The position numbers and the translations under genes are program-made. From contig JACBWW010000018.1 of NCBI GenBank assembly GCA_020086605.1, positions 11,739,389 through 11,803,388 on the forward strand: DNA of 64,000 nt. The letters run 5' to 3'. Origin of the DNA: Lanius collurio (Eukaryota > Chordata > Aves > Passeriformes > Laniidae). This document shows, one piece after another, positions 37,216-50,600 of the stretch; the stretch's first letter is position 1, and each line of letters opens with the position of its first letter. Below the pieces are notes generated by a model. That model had not been told where the DNA came from, ran no database searches, and saw only the letters and a program-made list of their open reading frames with translations.

Positions 37216-40200
37216 GAACATGGCAGCCTGGTAGGAGCCAACAGGCAGATGAGAGACTGGGATCCCATACAGATCCACACCAAGAGGTCTCAGTAAAGAA
37301 TCTGATACACAGGCAGATCACAGAGGAGATGCACTTTCTCTAGGTTTTTTCTGTCTCCCAAAGGTACTGAGAATTTTTGGAGTAACAACTAGGTTAGAGA
37401 AAAAATCCAACCTGTAAAGACATTGTGGGCAGGGCAAACAACTGTTTTTCAGTCTGTTATTTTAACTTCAGACATCTGATCTGAATTCCTCTGGTTTAAA
37501 ATTTCATTTCCTTTACCCTGTGTTCAAAAAATCCAGCATTACTGACTGAAAACCCTTGGGTTTCCCACTTTAAAGGTAGATCGAATCAGCTTTAACTTCA
37601 TAGCTGCACTTGATTTGCCATTGTAACTACCTATCTAAGCACTTGGAGAGCAAAGAAAAATGAGCTTTCTCTTCCTGTCTTCAGCTTTCTATGTTGTACA
37701 GACCTGAATCCTTCAGTCTCCTGATTGATAACTGTGCCCTTCCATGGTTATTTGGGATAATCATGTGGAAAATCAGTGCAAATGATGCATGTTTAATTGG
37801 GGCACTTCAAGAAATCCTGCATATCTGTTGACCTCTCTGAGAGAAATCTGGATCCACTTTGAAAGTCAACCAACAATTTCTGGCATAGCCAAAGGCACTC
37901 AAACCTGAGACAGTAAATAACTAATAAATTCAATGGCCAGAGAAAATGTGAGCCATTCAAATTGTTTCAACCATGGCAAAGAAAATATTAAATTACATTT
38001 AGTTCAGTCATCAATTGGTAAAATTCATTCTTGTAAATATATTTGCAAGGATCATGTAACAATCACAGCCTAAATCCCCAGCTGGCATAGATTTTCCTCA
38101 TTCTGCTGCTCAGTAAGAAACTGGCTCCACAAACTCTTTGTGTCCTTCTTTGTGAGCACTGCCATCACAAGCACGGGCCAGGACTTTATGCTTTCTTGGT
38201 TTTAAACTTTGAGCCAGAGTCAGAGGAGGGAGAAAAACAAAGCTCCAGAGAAAACCTTACAGAGCATTTTGTATCTGCTCAGGTTGGAAAAAACTTAGTA
38301 GCTATTTACAAAATTAATTAACTGTAGAGGGAGCTCTTTAAAGCAATCACATTGTTTCAAATAGCAGTAAAATATCAGGCAGGCAAAGCAAATACTATAC
38401 AATTAATCTTAAACAATATTTTGTGCTAGGGTAATGAAATGACAAGTGCTTCAACAAAAAGGCATAGTGATACCTTTTGTGTTACAAAAGCTCTCAGAAG
38501 CTACACCAAGAAGACATTTGCTATGTCCTCTCCAGAGTCTATTTCATCGTTGAAACATTTGTATGCCCATCAAAAATACATTTCTGTTTCTAGACTACTT
38601 GTGGCAACAAGTAAAGACTAGGCAGCTAGGAGAAGCTGCTTGTTTGCTGAGCCTGTCAGAACACTTCTGTGTCAATAGAGAAAATGTATGTGCACAGCTC
38701 TAATGGGATCCCTCCATTGTAGTACCTTGTCATTTTGAGAGCATCTTGCCCTCCATGCCCTGTGAGCATTTTTTACAGTCAGAATCAACATGCTTGAGTT
38801 CTTGTTTCCAACTTTCAGTAATGTTTATTATTGTTTGTCAGCAACTCAGCTCTGCTGGAAAAACCTCCTTCGGTGAATAATGAAGTCATTCCCACAGTGA
38901 CTGCTGGGTTCCAAAATTTTCAGTACTCTACCTATGGCTATTTAGCTGTACATGAGAAGCGCAGAAAATCTTACTTTTCATGGCCCATAAATAAACACCC
39001 AATCCAACACTTCAGCACATTTCTAATTGCAATGCAGAATATAATGTTTCAGTGCACAATACAGATGTTTTCAGTTATTATATGAAGAGGAGACAATGAT
39101 GGTTAAGTATGTGTTTGCATTATAGTCACGGCATGAAATCATTATGTTCAACTTTCCTGATCATTTTCTTCATATAAAAAAGAAAATTCTGTTCAGCCAT
39201 TATTCTTTCTCACATGGAACAAGTTGCAGAGAACTCTAAGACATCCATTTATAAACCACTAACTTATAGCATAGTAAAGGATAAAATTTCTGTTTAAATA
39301 CTGGACTCTTTCCGTTCTGTTTCTCTGTTGTTAATCATATACCACCAGTTAGCTGAAATGAGCCCAGGGAGTACAAGGACATGAGCAAGGGCAGAGTTGT
39401 CCTGTGGGACTTTTATGCTCAGTGACAACAGCTCAAAGAGCCATCGCCCTGGGTCTATCCCTGCTGGGAGTTTTACAGGTGACTGTCCTCAGTGGAGCTC
39501 CAAAGTGTTCCTTCACTAACACCAGGGTACCACCACTTCTTTGATATTAGTTCTCATTAGCTTTTTTCTGCCTTCTGTTTTCTATTTCTTTCTCCCCCAT
39601 TTTCCTGTCCATCCATCTTGAGAGTCTTCTGGAAAGTTAAAACTCCACACAACAGAACCTTCTGCTGTCATTTCCTTGCCCTCTCCAGAGCTATCGCCCT
39701 TCCAATCTGCCTAACTCCAGTAAATTATTACTTGATGAGAATAACTCATTAGTTCACTTACAAAAAGGCCTGACTTCACAAACAGATATTTTTATGAGTT
39801 CTATTTGTGAAGGCACAAATAACTATTTTGGTTATGTGAACAAGCTACATGGATACACATGGGCAGTAAATATTTAGGCAACTCCAGACCACAACTTGAG
39901 ACTATTTTAATTTTGGAAAAATCAAACCTTAAATGGCAAACAAAGTTTTGTATTCTGAGATTGGAAGGGCTGGATTTATCTCTTCAAGAAAACTTATCAT
40001 TTGAGATCAGTTTTGATGCACAAATTCAGATGAAGTAATAGAAGGAAGAGTTATGACAGTATTTATTAAAGTACTGAAATCAAAACAGTAGCAGCAGTGC
40101 TCCAAAGCCATCACTACAGAAATTCATACAAATGGTTGAAGAAAACTTTAAATCCTGTTATGTCTCTCTTTCCCTAAAGGACAGAACTGATGTGAGATGC

Positions 40201-41736
40201 TAAGCCAGACAAAATAAGAGAAATTGCAAGTACAGCACAAATTTGATTTTAGTTTTAGCAAATCTGAAAATTCCTCAGCCAGGTAGAGAATGAAAGGCAG
40301 TAGGCTGCAATAACATCATATGCATTACATTAAATATTTCAAAAGAAAATGTACGGCCAAAGCATTCAGAGATGGAAACTTCAAAGAAAACTTCTAATTT
40401 TAGATCAGTGCTGCTGATGAAAAAGTTATCAAAACACGAGATTTCATAATTAATCACGTTTAAGATCTAGCTAATTTTAGCATTTCATTTTAAAAATTGT
40501 TTTACTTCAAAGATGAATTTGACCTTGATTGAATGTGAAAACTTACACATAGGGTTTAAATTCATATTAAGTTGCACCAGTAGAATGACATGAATTAAGA
40601 TTGCACTTAAACATACTGGTTACAACAGATAATGTTTTTCACATGATTCTGTCAGATTCTAAATTCTGATTTCTGATTATAAATTATTTACAAACAAGTG
40701 ATTTTAAAAATTGAGTGTACTTGTAATAATTGAACAAAAATAAATATGTAAACTTATTTCAATATATTTAAGGTCCCAAGCTATGCTTCCCACACCTCTT
40801 ACCATGCATTGCCTCGGTTGGATGACTGGTCATGTGAAAATAAAAATCTCCATGACAAACTTTACTCCAATCCTTTCTTCCTTCTTCAAGTGGCATCTGA
40901 GAGCACTTGCAGGTAGTGTTCTAAACATTGCAAATGAGAAACAAAATTTAATGCATTAATTACCCGTGTCTAAACCAGTTCGCAAGTTGTTTAAAGCAGC
41001 CTCCAATGTTTCTTGGAGTTATTGCCTGCAAAATACGTAACACACTCCTTACAAAAATTCAGCTCAGTCTTTCAGTGCATATGGTTGAGTGCTAAGCAGT
41101 AAAGAGAGTGACTTTAGCCCTTTTCTTTGTTCAGCAATCAAGTTTGAATTGTTTCAATTTGTTTTTTCACTAATGTTCAAAAATAAATTCTTGTGTGAAC
41201 AAACATCATGTAATGTAGAGGGTTTAATCATCAAAGTTTCACTTTATGTTGATGGTCTTTATTTTGTGCTGTATGTCAACTAATTTTCATTATCGTCTTT
41301 TTGTTATTTGACATAATGACAGAAGAATGTATAACAAGAAATATGTCATTATCAACATCCTTGTTTATTCAATATTTATTTAATTCATATATGAATGACA
41401 TCTTTTTAGAGCCCAAAATTAGCACAAGTGAGGGGAAAAGATGCAGTAAAGGATAGATCAGGAATATGAAGAATGGTCTATAAGCAAAGTTGTGCAGTAT
41501 AGGATTATTTCTCTGGGTATCAGTAAATATTTAAATCTTGCTGTCCTCTATTCCACACAGCTACATTAGTCCCACAGTCCTTGAATCCTTTTCGTCTGAT
41601 TGCCTGTAAAGCTTGAAAATAATATCTTAAATCCCTAAACAAATTATCATGCTTCAAAAACTTCATATTGTACCCTGCATTTTAATTTTTATATTTAGTA
41701 AAAGCAAGTGTAAGCTATTTCGACAACTAACCCATT
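37216..41736. other. AT-rich non-coding DNA
   Basis: No gene is seen. At 38281-38300 a short string (aggttggaaaaaac) recalls the terminal part of CR1 but does not extend. A GC-richer patch lies at about 39355-39540 without a frame or repeat I can name. Confidence 0.5.
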
Positions 41737-41762
41737 GTGGGGTGCTACCTGATACCCCACAG
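41737..41762. repeat. Hairpin, 8-bp GC-rich arms and 10-nt loop
   Basis: tgtggggt and accccaca flank a ten-base loop. It is GC-richer than the surroundings, so the stem would be stable. No gene context. Confidence 0.65.
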
Positions 41763-44190
41763 AGGTATAACAATTATCTCAATTATGCCTTTCAACAAGG
41801 TAGGCAAGTCCCTTTAGAACACTAAGATTCCAAAGGAAAAAGGGAACAGACTTACACTAATTAGGCATTTGGTCTAACACATTAAACCCTATTTGGGAAT
41901 TTACCTTATTTACTTTCAGGACCGAATGTGGTGACAAAATGAATGAGACAGAAAAAACCACTTGGGGATATGTTGATCACCTCTACAGCCCTCTAGAAAT
42001 TTCCCTGTATTACAGATACAGATCAATAAGATTGCAACAAAGGTCATTCCCATCACCAACTTTTAGGACACCAGGCAACACCTTTCTCAGAAGTAAACCA
42101 CTGGAGAAAAATAAATCATTTCATACCTAATAACAACACATCTAACCAAAACATGCTAGTGGTCAGGTTTCAAAATGCTTTAATTATTAATGAGGTGTCT
42201 TTTTACTTAAACATGTAAATTGCCAGTGAATTGAGCATATATTGCAGGGTATGAATTCCTTACCGTCATCAACTAATAATAAAAATTGAAAAAAAAAAAA
42301 ACCTGGAGAAAAGCAGCCAAACCATCTGACAAAGCCTAGGGCACATGTAACCCCATCACTACAAATGACTGCAGAGCTTACAAATCGAGCCAGATGCTGC
42401 TTCTGGAAGGATTTCATCTATAATACCCGAACTGCATGACAGCCTATCACAACTCATGTTTGGCCTAAAGGTGTGCAACGCTGGTGGAATGGGCAGATAA
42501 TGAGAGGGAACAGGAGCAGAGCCCTAATCCTAACTAAGGAGGGGTTTCTTGTTATGGTTTATAGTGCAGTGGGGCTTTTTTAAATTTGAAAATTGAATTT
42601 GTTCTACCTGCAAACACAGGCACAGATGGTGATTCTATAATATGCTGTTATAATGGACTGATTTGTTTGCAGTGTTGCATTCACATCCAAATTCACGTCC
42701 AAATGCATTGGATCTTCTGTAGTGCTGCTCACAATTGGGTCAAATGTAGAGAAGATGAGTATCTCCTTGGTGTACAATGAAGAAATTTGCCCATAGCCTC
42801 TCTGGCAGGTGCAGCATCTGTGTTCTGAACTCCCTTCCCCAGTTAGGCATGTGGCTGGATAATAATTGCTGAATGAATAGACTTTATGAAAGGGCTGAAA
42901 ATACGCATGAGAGGGCTGCACTTCACAGACAGGGATACTGGTAAGGGTTACACAATCTGGTTACATAGTTCTGGCTTCATTTTATCATTTTTGATTTCTT
43001 CTGCAAAACATTGCTAAGCAAGACTTGAGACAGAGAGACCAAATCCTGACCCCTGGTACTGAGGTTTTAAGTAGAGACAATCACTAAAATTCAGTTTTCT
43101 CCCATTTTGCTTCTGTTTGACTATTTGAAGTTATCTTTATGAAAACCCTTTCTTGATGAGCAGTCATGCCTGTGTTTACCTCCAGTGTAATCTTTCCACC
43201 AATTTGCACCACATTTTTCAACCTGCATTAAACAATACTTAGGAGGATTATTTTCATTCTATTTAGTTATTTTGCTGGTTTATACCTGTAATTTTCTCTA
43301 ATAAGAAAAATATTTGTGACTTCTAAAAGCAAAGAAAACCGCCCCCTCTTTGTGACTTTTAGGAAAGTTCCTTTGGAACAAAATTAATATCGATACACGA
43401 GAATAAGTTCATCACCATTGGGCTATATGCCTAAAAATATGTTTGTTTTACCTCTTGATAAATCATAAAAGAGATTTAAGTCAAGAAACTTGCAGAACTT
43501 CACAGCAAGGAGATGGTAAAGAAATCACCATTCACTGTAAGTTTAGTCTGTTCTGGGGAATGCAACTATTCTCACATGCACACTTTTCTTTCTTTTTATT
43601 CTTTTTTTTGGTTTGGGTCTTTATTTTGGTAGCCAAGCGAGCTGTAAGTCCTGGATGAAGGATCAGTCTCCCACATGGTAGCACTCTGTCAGTTCACAGC
43701 AGCACACACATGCCCAGGTCTCACAAGCACACTCCTGTGAAAGATCTCAAAGTTGCAGGTACACGCCACAACAAGGGATTCTCTCAGAGAACATTCCTGT
43801 CTTAACTTTGCTGATTAGCAACATGGGAGGGAAATCAAGTGTCAGAGGGAGATTTGGTCCTTTTACAGTGACAATTTAATCCATCTAAGCAAGTCATAAA
43901 TTAGAGATGGTATAAACTCCCCATTATAAAATGCATTCCACTTGCTTCTCTCCCAAAATAGACAATGCCTAAAATGACTGATGCTATTCCCACTGAATCA
44001 GTCATGGGAGAAATGATAAACTTGATGGAGAGTGGGGATACCATTATGGTGAAGCTATCTTTGGATAAGAAAAATAACAACAAGCAAGCATTATATGATA
44101 TTCAGACAATGGAAAAATCAAGGCCTTATTCAGCTGGAATTTGTGTCCTGCTTAACTTGATAAACAATTTTTTACTATTATTCTTTTTAG
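41763..44190. other. Non-coding DNA; A-run at 42289-42301
   Basis: No gene is seen. An A13 run sits at 42289-42301. It could be an old poly(A) tail, but no retrocopy body is recognised upstream (the preceding sequence is AT-rich). Confidence 0.5.
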
Positions 44191-44353
44191 ATAGTTCTTT
44201 AAACCCTCAAAGTTTGCTCAATTCAGTGTCCAGGAAAGGAAGAGGAGAGCTCACTTTTCAAAAGTGGATCTCAGCTGTCAACCAGCAGTCAACTTTGGAA
44301 GTATCAGCAGCAGTTCGTTGTTGTATGAGAACCCGGAATCCCAGCCCATATGA
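44191..44353 (+). other. Possible internal coding exon, product unknown
   Basis: A long pyrimidine tract (tttttactattattctttttag, 44168-44190) precedes an open segment of 163 bp that ends at a gtgagt donor (44354-44359). Only one of the three frames is open (entry phase 1, exit phase 2), and in it the peptide begins SSLNPQSLLNSVSRKGRGEL and is rich in Ser, Gln and basic residues. I recognise no domain or family. Upstream, the same frame stays open through the putative intron, so the open length itself is weak evidence. No partner exon on the plus strand was identified. Chance pairing of splice-like signals is a serious alternative. Confidence 0.2.
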
Positions 44354-44858
44354 GTGAGTGCTTTTATACAGCCCTGAGAGTGCAATTACACAGACAGATC
44401 CTCACATTCTCATCCAGCTCCAACCACAAATGTTAGCTTTTTGCCTCAACAGGCTGTACATGAGTGTCACAGCCAGTCACGCCACAAACCCACTGTACAA
44501 ATGCTTTCTTGCTCTGCTTTTAGGGATCAGTTAGGACAATTTCTGTGCATACAGCTAAAACCTTTCTTAATGGTTCCCACACCACTTGTATTCTTACTGT
44601 GATCAGATATGAGACCATATAATCACCATCTTTGTAAACACAGTGTTTGCTGAAGAGACTGCCTTGCACAGCACATAGCCAAGGTGACCAAAATAAGTAA
44701 AAAGGGGAGAGTTAGTGGGTGGCAGTGGCCCATTAATGAAGTTTCATAGTTTGTCTATGACCCCATAGGTAACAACACAGTACAAAAGTGTTCTAAAACC
44801 TGTGCTGTGGTTCCTCATCCTCATTATATATAGTGCAAATAACTTTCTGCTATCCCTA

Positions 44859-44902
44859 AAATCATAGAATAATTCAAGTTGTGAGAGACTTCTGGATGGA
44901 GA
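44859..44902 (-). mobile_element. Short CR1 LINE tail remnant
   Basis: The string aatcatagaataattcaagt continuing to gagacttctgga follows the reverse complement of the 3' end of avian CR1 elements. Similarity ends within about 45 bp. CR1 copies are almost always 5'-truncated, and very short tails like this are common. The assignment is from memory. Confidence 0.45.
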
Positions 44903-46379
44903 TTTTTATGTGTTTACTTCTGTTGGCTTTGTAGCAGAAGATTCTACACCCTTTAGTGTCAGTAGCCACAGCAGAACTACTGATGAACATTAACTGCCAG
45001 GTAACTGTGTAGCTACTACTCAGCTGTTCATAACCTGGAGTTTGTGAGCATCGTGTTACCCGTTAGATGTTACTCAGAGATAAAGATGATTAGAGAGTTA
45101 ACCCAAAATTTCCATAGAGCATAAAGATGATATAGAATATGTGACTGCTCCTCTTCCCTGTGGAGCAGCCGGGGATAGGAATCACTGAGTTCCTGTATAT
45201 CTTCTATTCTGCAGATTGTCTACAAATAAAGACCTCAATGTATGTGAAAAGAAGGGAGGAAATCATGTACATTTGGATTTTGTGATGCTCAAACTGTTTA
45301 AGGAATGAATTCTTGCCATTTGAAAAGTAGGTACACACAGAGTTAGGACAATAGATATGCCTTGACTTCATCTCACCTGCTCTCCTGAGACCGAGCACCC
45401 GTAATACACGAACTCATGTTGGCACAAGGTTGATTGTTTTTCTCTCTTTTCATCTACTGCCTGGTGCATCTTTGTCATGATTCATTATTCCTAACAGCTA
45501 TATCAAGTGTTGCAATTACTGCACAATACAAATTTAACTCTATAATACTTCTAGATTGGAAAGAGAAAAATAATATATTAAGTGCTTGTGATATCTTTAT
45601 GTATAAGTTTGAGAATCATTAAATAGCTGTCACTCTTCCTTCTTCCTCAGCATCAATTACTCCACTCTGGTTTTACTTACTCCACTCTGTATAATGAGTC
45701 CCTAGAGCACGTTTCATTGCGGGAGAATGAACACATTTTTCACTTGCGGTCAGTGGGATGTGGTTAATTTGAAATCACTTAAACTATTATATCTGTCAAG
45801 CGTGGTTATTTTATTTTCAATTCACATCAGTGTTTTAGTATGCATGTCGGTTACTGGGTTAAACTGGCAGATTAATTTCCAAGCATTCTGTTGCAATGCT
45901 CTTCATCGCTATCTTTACATTCAGGCTCTTGTTGAAACTTAATACCTTCCCATTAAAATTTACTTCAGAGAAATCTACATTTAATATGGACACTCATATG
46001 ATAAACAACACTCACTGTTGAATGAAAAAGATGGTAAGATCAGGAGACTTCTGTCTTTTCTCATGAAAATCCAGAATACTGTTTTTTCCCCTTGTCCCAT
46101 CTTTAACTTCTTTTCATATCCATCATGGCATGCATCTGTGGGAAAAAAAAAAAAAAAGTTCAGTAACTAGGGTCACTTTGAGATGATTAGGGTTTTTTTT
46201 TTCCTGTGTTTACTGATTGCATTGATCAAAAAAGCTGCAGGTTTCACAATTCACACCATGTAGAACTGCTCGGGTCATTTGGGGCTTTTCTCACTTTTTG
46301 AAATATTGTGGCTTGAAATATATAAATAGCCAGAATTTGAAGATGCTGAAATACTGACTTACACAGCCACTAATAACAG
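44903..46379. other. Non-coding DNA, A15 run at 46143-46157
   Basis: No supported gene. A minus-strand ggtgag donor-like site near 45371-45376 follows an open segment with an ATG at about 45415, but no downstream partner fits. The A15 run shows no retrocopy body. Confidence 0.45.
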
Positions 46380-46690
46380 GGTGCTCATACAGAGAATTAG
46401 AGGAACCGCCAATGGGCTTTTTATTACAGCAATATTGTACATATTACATGAATAAATTACATTGTTGCATTATGCAGCTGCTGCATCATCAGTTTAGAGA
46501 GTAGACTGCGCTCCTAAGTATTCGGGGATGCAAGCTCATTATCTCTAAACCCACTTTGGTTACAGCCACGATACAATCCCAGCTAAACAGCTTTCGCATA
46601 ATGTATTGCATATACCTTTGCATAATCAGGTACACGGCTCAGAGACGGACTGATGAGTTTAGGTGTCTAATCAAATTTACAAAAAATAGT
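46380..46690. promoter_or_regulatory. Candidate conserved non-coding enhancer
   Basis: This block differs from its surroundings. It has about seven retained CpGs in an AT-rich setting, no simple repeats and tightly packed factor-like motifs. Visible are a 15-bp palindrome atgcagctgctgcat (46472-46486) containing the E-box CAGCTG, several homeodomain-type TAAT/ATTA cores, an octamer-like TTTGCATAAT (46617-46626) with two more GCATA strings just before it, and AGGTGT followed by TAATCA (46661-46673), a T-box half-site beside a homeodomain site. Such composition is typical of developmental enhancers in gene deserts. Motifs are seen; enhancer activity and conservation are inferred and untested. 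Confidence 0.35.
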
Positions 46691-47636
46691 CTCTTTCTCT
46701 GAATGAGGCAGAATCTTTCACTTGGAAAGGTTATTAGGGAAACTATATTACCCATAAAAATACAAATCTACATATGTTGTGAAACATCATTTTTGACTTG
46801 AAAAATGCAAGCAGAAAAATGTGCATTTGTATAACGACAGATCTCACTGCAAAAAGAACCAACTAAATTTTTAAAAAAGCGTGTCTTTTCTCTATCTTCT
46901 TATGATGATGACAACTGCCAGTGTTTGAATGCTGCCAAAGCACTTCTTAAAAACTCCATTGTTTTTATTCTCTTCACATTATTCTCTCATCCCATCGAAT
47001 AAAACACAAATTTTAACATCCTCCACAGCTGCAAATGTTTGCCTACGACTTGTAGATTCATTTACATATTTTATATATTGATGCAAATATCTTTGGCTAG
47101 GCAAGTAATATGCTGTCAGTTCTGCTCATTTTACTCAGCCCCTGCTTCTTTTCATTGCTATTTTTTTTACTTTGCCAAAACGGTCTCAATTTTCATTGCT
47201 ATTGTTCTTCCCCTCTGTAAGCACTTGCACCCCCCTTGCATCTCCCACCTGGCTCATTGTGCTCATCACCTCCACCCCGGGCCTGGAGAAATCAGTCAAG
47301 GTTTTACAACTAGCCTTAAGCTGGACAAGGTTTTACTAATGCTAGATAAGGCTGCTTGTTGTATGACATTTCTACAGAGCTTTTCATGAGTGGTTCTTGA
47401 AGAGGTTTCTAAAAACTATCATAATCACGGAGATAATGGTGGTTAAGGCGAGAATAAATATGTAGTGCAATATGTTTTTACACACACACAATAAAATTGT
47501 GAGAATAATCACACGCTTTTAGCCTAAGCAGTTTTAGAATAGAAATGTTCATTTTTCAAATCCTAAATTTTCATGTTTTTGCTTTGAATACTTTGAAGAG
47601 ATTCTAGGCAAATTAAGATCTAAACCTAATGTGAAG
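46691..47636. other. Non-coding DNA
   Basis: No gene is seen. A 116-codon plus frame at 47039-47389 is hydrophobic and Cys/His-rich, as expected from pyrimidine-rich DNA, with no start context or family resemblance. A (CA)5 run lies near 47482. Confidence 0.5.
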
Positions 47637-47650
47637 TGACACATGTGTCA
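47637..47650. repeat. 14-bp perfect palindrome with E-box core
   Basis: tgacacatgtgtca is self-complementary and centred on the E-box CATGTG/CACATG. It is a possible bHLH dimer site, which is inference only. Confidence 0.7.
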
Positions 47651-50600
47651 TAATGCACGTATTAGTGATGGTGCTGAAAGAGCACACAGGACTCCCTGGT
47701 CTTCCATCCACAGAAAGCTGTGGCCTGGCAATGACAAAAACAGAACCAGAAAAGGAAAATCTTTGAGGCTGCACTTCTGCATCTGGACATCTTCCCAGCA
47801 TAGTGTAAGAAACTCTCATGCTGCTCTTGAAAGAGCAATGAAAGTGTTGATTCAGCTATCAACAATGTGTCACTCCCTCTCATGTATTAAAAACAGACAC
47901 ACACTTTTCTTTATATGGTTGACCCATATAAATATCTAAACATTCTGCAATATTTAGAATTCCCTAAATTTAGGCTAAGAAAAAATGATTCCTGCATCTT
48001 TATCCCATTCCTAATATGCTCTCAGCTGTAGCTTTTATCTGCTCAGAATCATGCATCTTTGAAACTGAGAAAATAGACATGAATCTTAAATAAATACTAC
48101 TATTTACGATTCATACTACATGAATCTTAATAGTACCCTATTTTAATGCTACCAAGTCACATGGTTTGGTCCATAGATGTGGAAGTGTAGAATACATATT
48201 TAAACAGTCTGTACCTTATCACTGAATCTTTGCTTTCTGTGAATTAGGAAAATCATATAATATTTTTTCCATTCTTCACATTAAAAAAAAAAAAAAAACA
48301 ACCCTTTAATATTGTCAAAGAACATTTTTGTTGTGAAAATATGGTCAACCAAATATTCCTGGAGAAAGAATAAGAGGGGAGGAGAAATGCAAATTTGTTA
48401 ATACTGTTAACAGTGTACATGCATCTCTGTGGAGATACATATATATGAAAAGAACAAAAATTGTTCTTCATTTATAGATATTATTGTCATGGACCGTCAT
48501 TGATCTACTTCGAAACTCAAATCCACTTCAAGTGACAAAGTAAAGAATGTCTCAATTTTCTCTCAGAACATACCTAGCACTTTTAGGAAAATAAAGACAA
48601 ACTAAGTGGATAGCCTGTTTTAATTCTTTTGTGGAACAAAAGAGTGTAGTATTTTCCACTGCTAATCCTAGAAGTGTTCTGTCTGGATGCTACACTACTT
48701 TTTGGGAGGAAACATTAAAATAGTATTGTATATAAAAGATAAAAGGAAGTTAAAATATAAAAGGAACTATCTAGGTGAATCCTGCCATGGTCATAAAACA
48801 GCTTTGAGATATATGTATATCTATATATCTGGTCATAATGTACGTACATGCATAAAGGTGGACAGTGATGTATTCTGTAGTACGTTCTAATTCAATATTT
48901 TTTTAGGCACAACCTTGGTTTTATTCAGCAAAATACTGTGCAAATTTTTTCAGTTATACTAGAGAAATTTCAAATAAATTTGGTCCCAAATAAAGCAGTT
49001 ACAAGGAGGAAGCAAGATGCTTCGTGAGGTTTTTTTCATTTGTCTTTGTATCAAGAAATCACTGAAGCAAGCTGGATCACAGTCCCCTTTTGGTCAGTCA
49101 TGACTTGATATGAAAAATTTTGATTGCAAAGACTACTGTACACAAATGAGAGCACCTTTCAGAATGGAAATGACTAGACAATCTCAGCTCAACTTTTATC
49201 ACATGCAAACTAAAAAGGCAATCAACTCAATGGTAGTGTCTGATCTCTGCATGTCTCTTCAGAATCAGTCAGTAACCAGTACTGTGAGCAGCTGTAGAAA
49301 GTGAATTTAATTTTGCTTATGTGTATGTGTATAAAGAAAATGTAAAGCTGACTTTTTTTCAGTTCCTGAGCACAAGAAAAAGTTATCATACAAGTTGCCT
49401 GTAGTTACTGGGCTGAAACAGTGTGTGAGGTTTTCTTCCTCCAAGCTGTAGTGAGAGACGAAGAGATCCCATATGGGCTACTAATACAAAGAAAGCAGAG
49501 TAACAGGAAAAGGAAAAAAAATACAGAGTGTGTAAGGGTAACAGAGGGAAACAAGATTGAAGGAACAAAACATCAACATTGTTAGTCATGAGGAACAGAC
49601 AAGAGGGAGGTATTGCCTGCTGACCATGTGTACCAATGCCAGAGTCTAAAGAAAACGGCATCTGTGGTATAGGATGGTGTCTCTCTAGATCTGAAACACA
49701 GCAGCAGATTGTTTTTATAGAAAGAAAAGGTGTCAGCAGAAAGGAAGGAGCATACACACATGGAATCATTTGCTGTAAGAAGCCATTTGAAAAACAACTG
49801 AGGAGTTGAGTGGAAGAAACATCTGTGAAACATGCATCAGGACCACCACTAGTGCTTCAGGGAAGAGGTGGGAACAGAAGGGGATACACAGGCAGTGTTG
49901 GACATAGCATCTTGTCAGAATGACAAGGAAATGCTGTCGGTACTCTCAAGAAAGAGTCTGTGAGGAAAAGCATTTTTGTCCTCCTTGTGAGAGAGGAAGG
50001 GTGCACTTTTTATACTTTTCAAGAAGCAGATAAATCTATGTTCATTGACCAAAGTAAATCAAAGAGTGTTATCTTTATGAAGAAATTGCACTTTTCAGGG
50101 GCTACGCAGGCAATTCTGCCTACCAGGCTTGGGACACTTTGGCTTCTTTTCCATAGGTTTGCTTCTTTTGTTAGTAACCCTAAATGTGAAAGTCTTAAGA
50201 GACAGCAAATTTCCAGCAGTGGAAAACAAAGATTGTGCAGTTTTGGGGTCAGTGAAAGCAGTTATGATATGCTAGGAGGGAGAAGTTCCATACCTTTTGG
50301 TTGTCTGGCCTTAATTTTGCAGTTCAGATATTTTTTGGTTGACAGTAGAAAGCAAAGCCTTCATGATATCAAGACCATATCTGAAGTCACTTCAGCTATT
50401 CCTTGTGAAAACACCAGTCTAGATGCAAAATAACCTGCCTGTAACTCAAATGAAAAAGAAAACATTGATCAGAGGAAATTTTACTCTTCTGGGCTTGAAG
50501 CCTTCTTTACACAAAGCCCTTAATGACTTTTCAGCATTGCCGAGGGGATAGTGTGGGAAAGTATATTTTGTTAGCCAACTATTACATGGAATTGTATGGA

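Noticed and set aside
48283..48298. A16 run considered as a poly(A) tail of a retrocopy
   Set aside because: The preceding sequence is AT-rich with no gene-like body, poly(A) signal spacing or target-site duplication. The runs at 42289-42301 and 46143-46157 were rejected for the same reason.
49960..50433. 157-codon plus-strand open frame, the longest in the window
   Set aside because: Near the maximum expected by chance in 64 kb over six frames. No domain, no splice or poly(A) support, ordinary non-coding composition.
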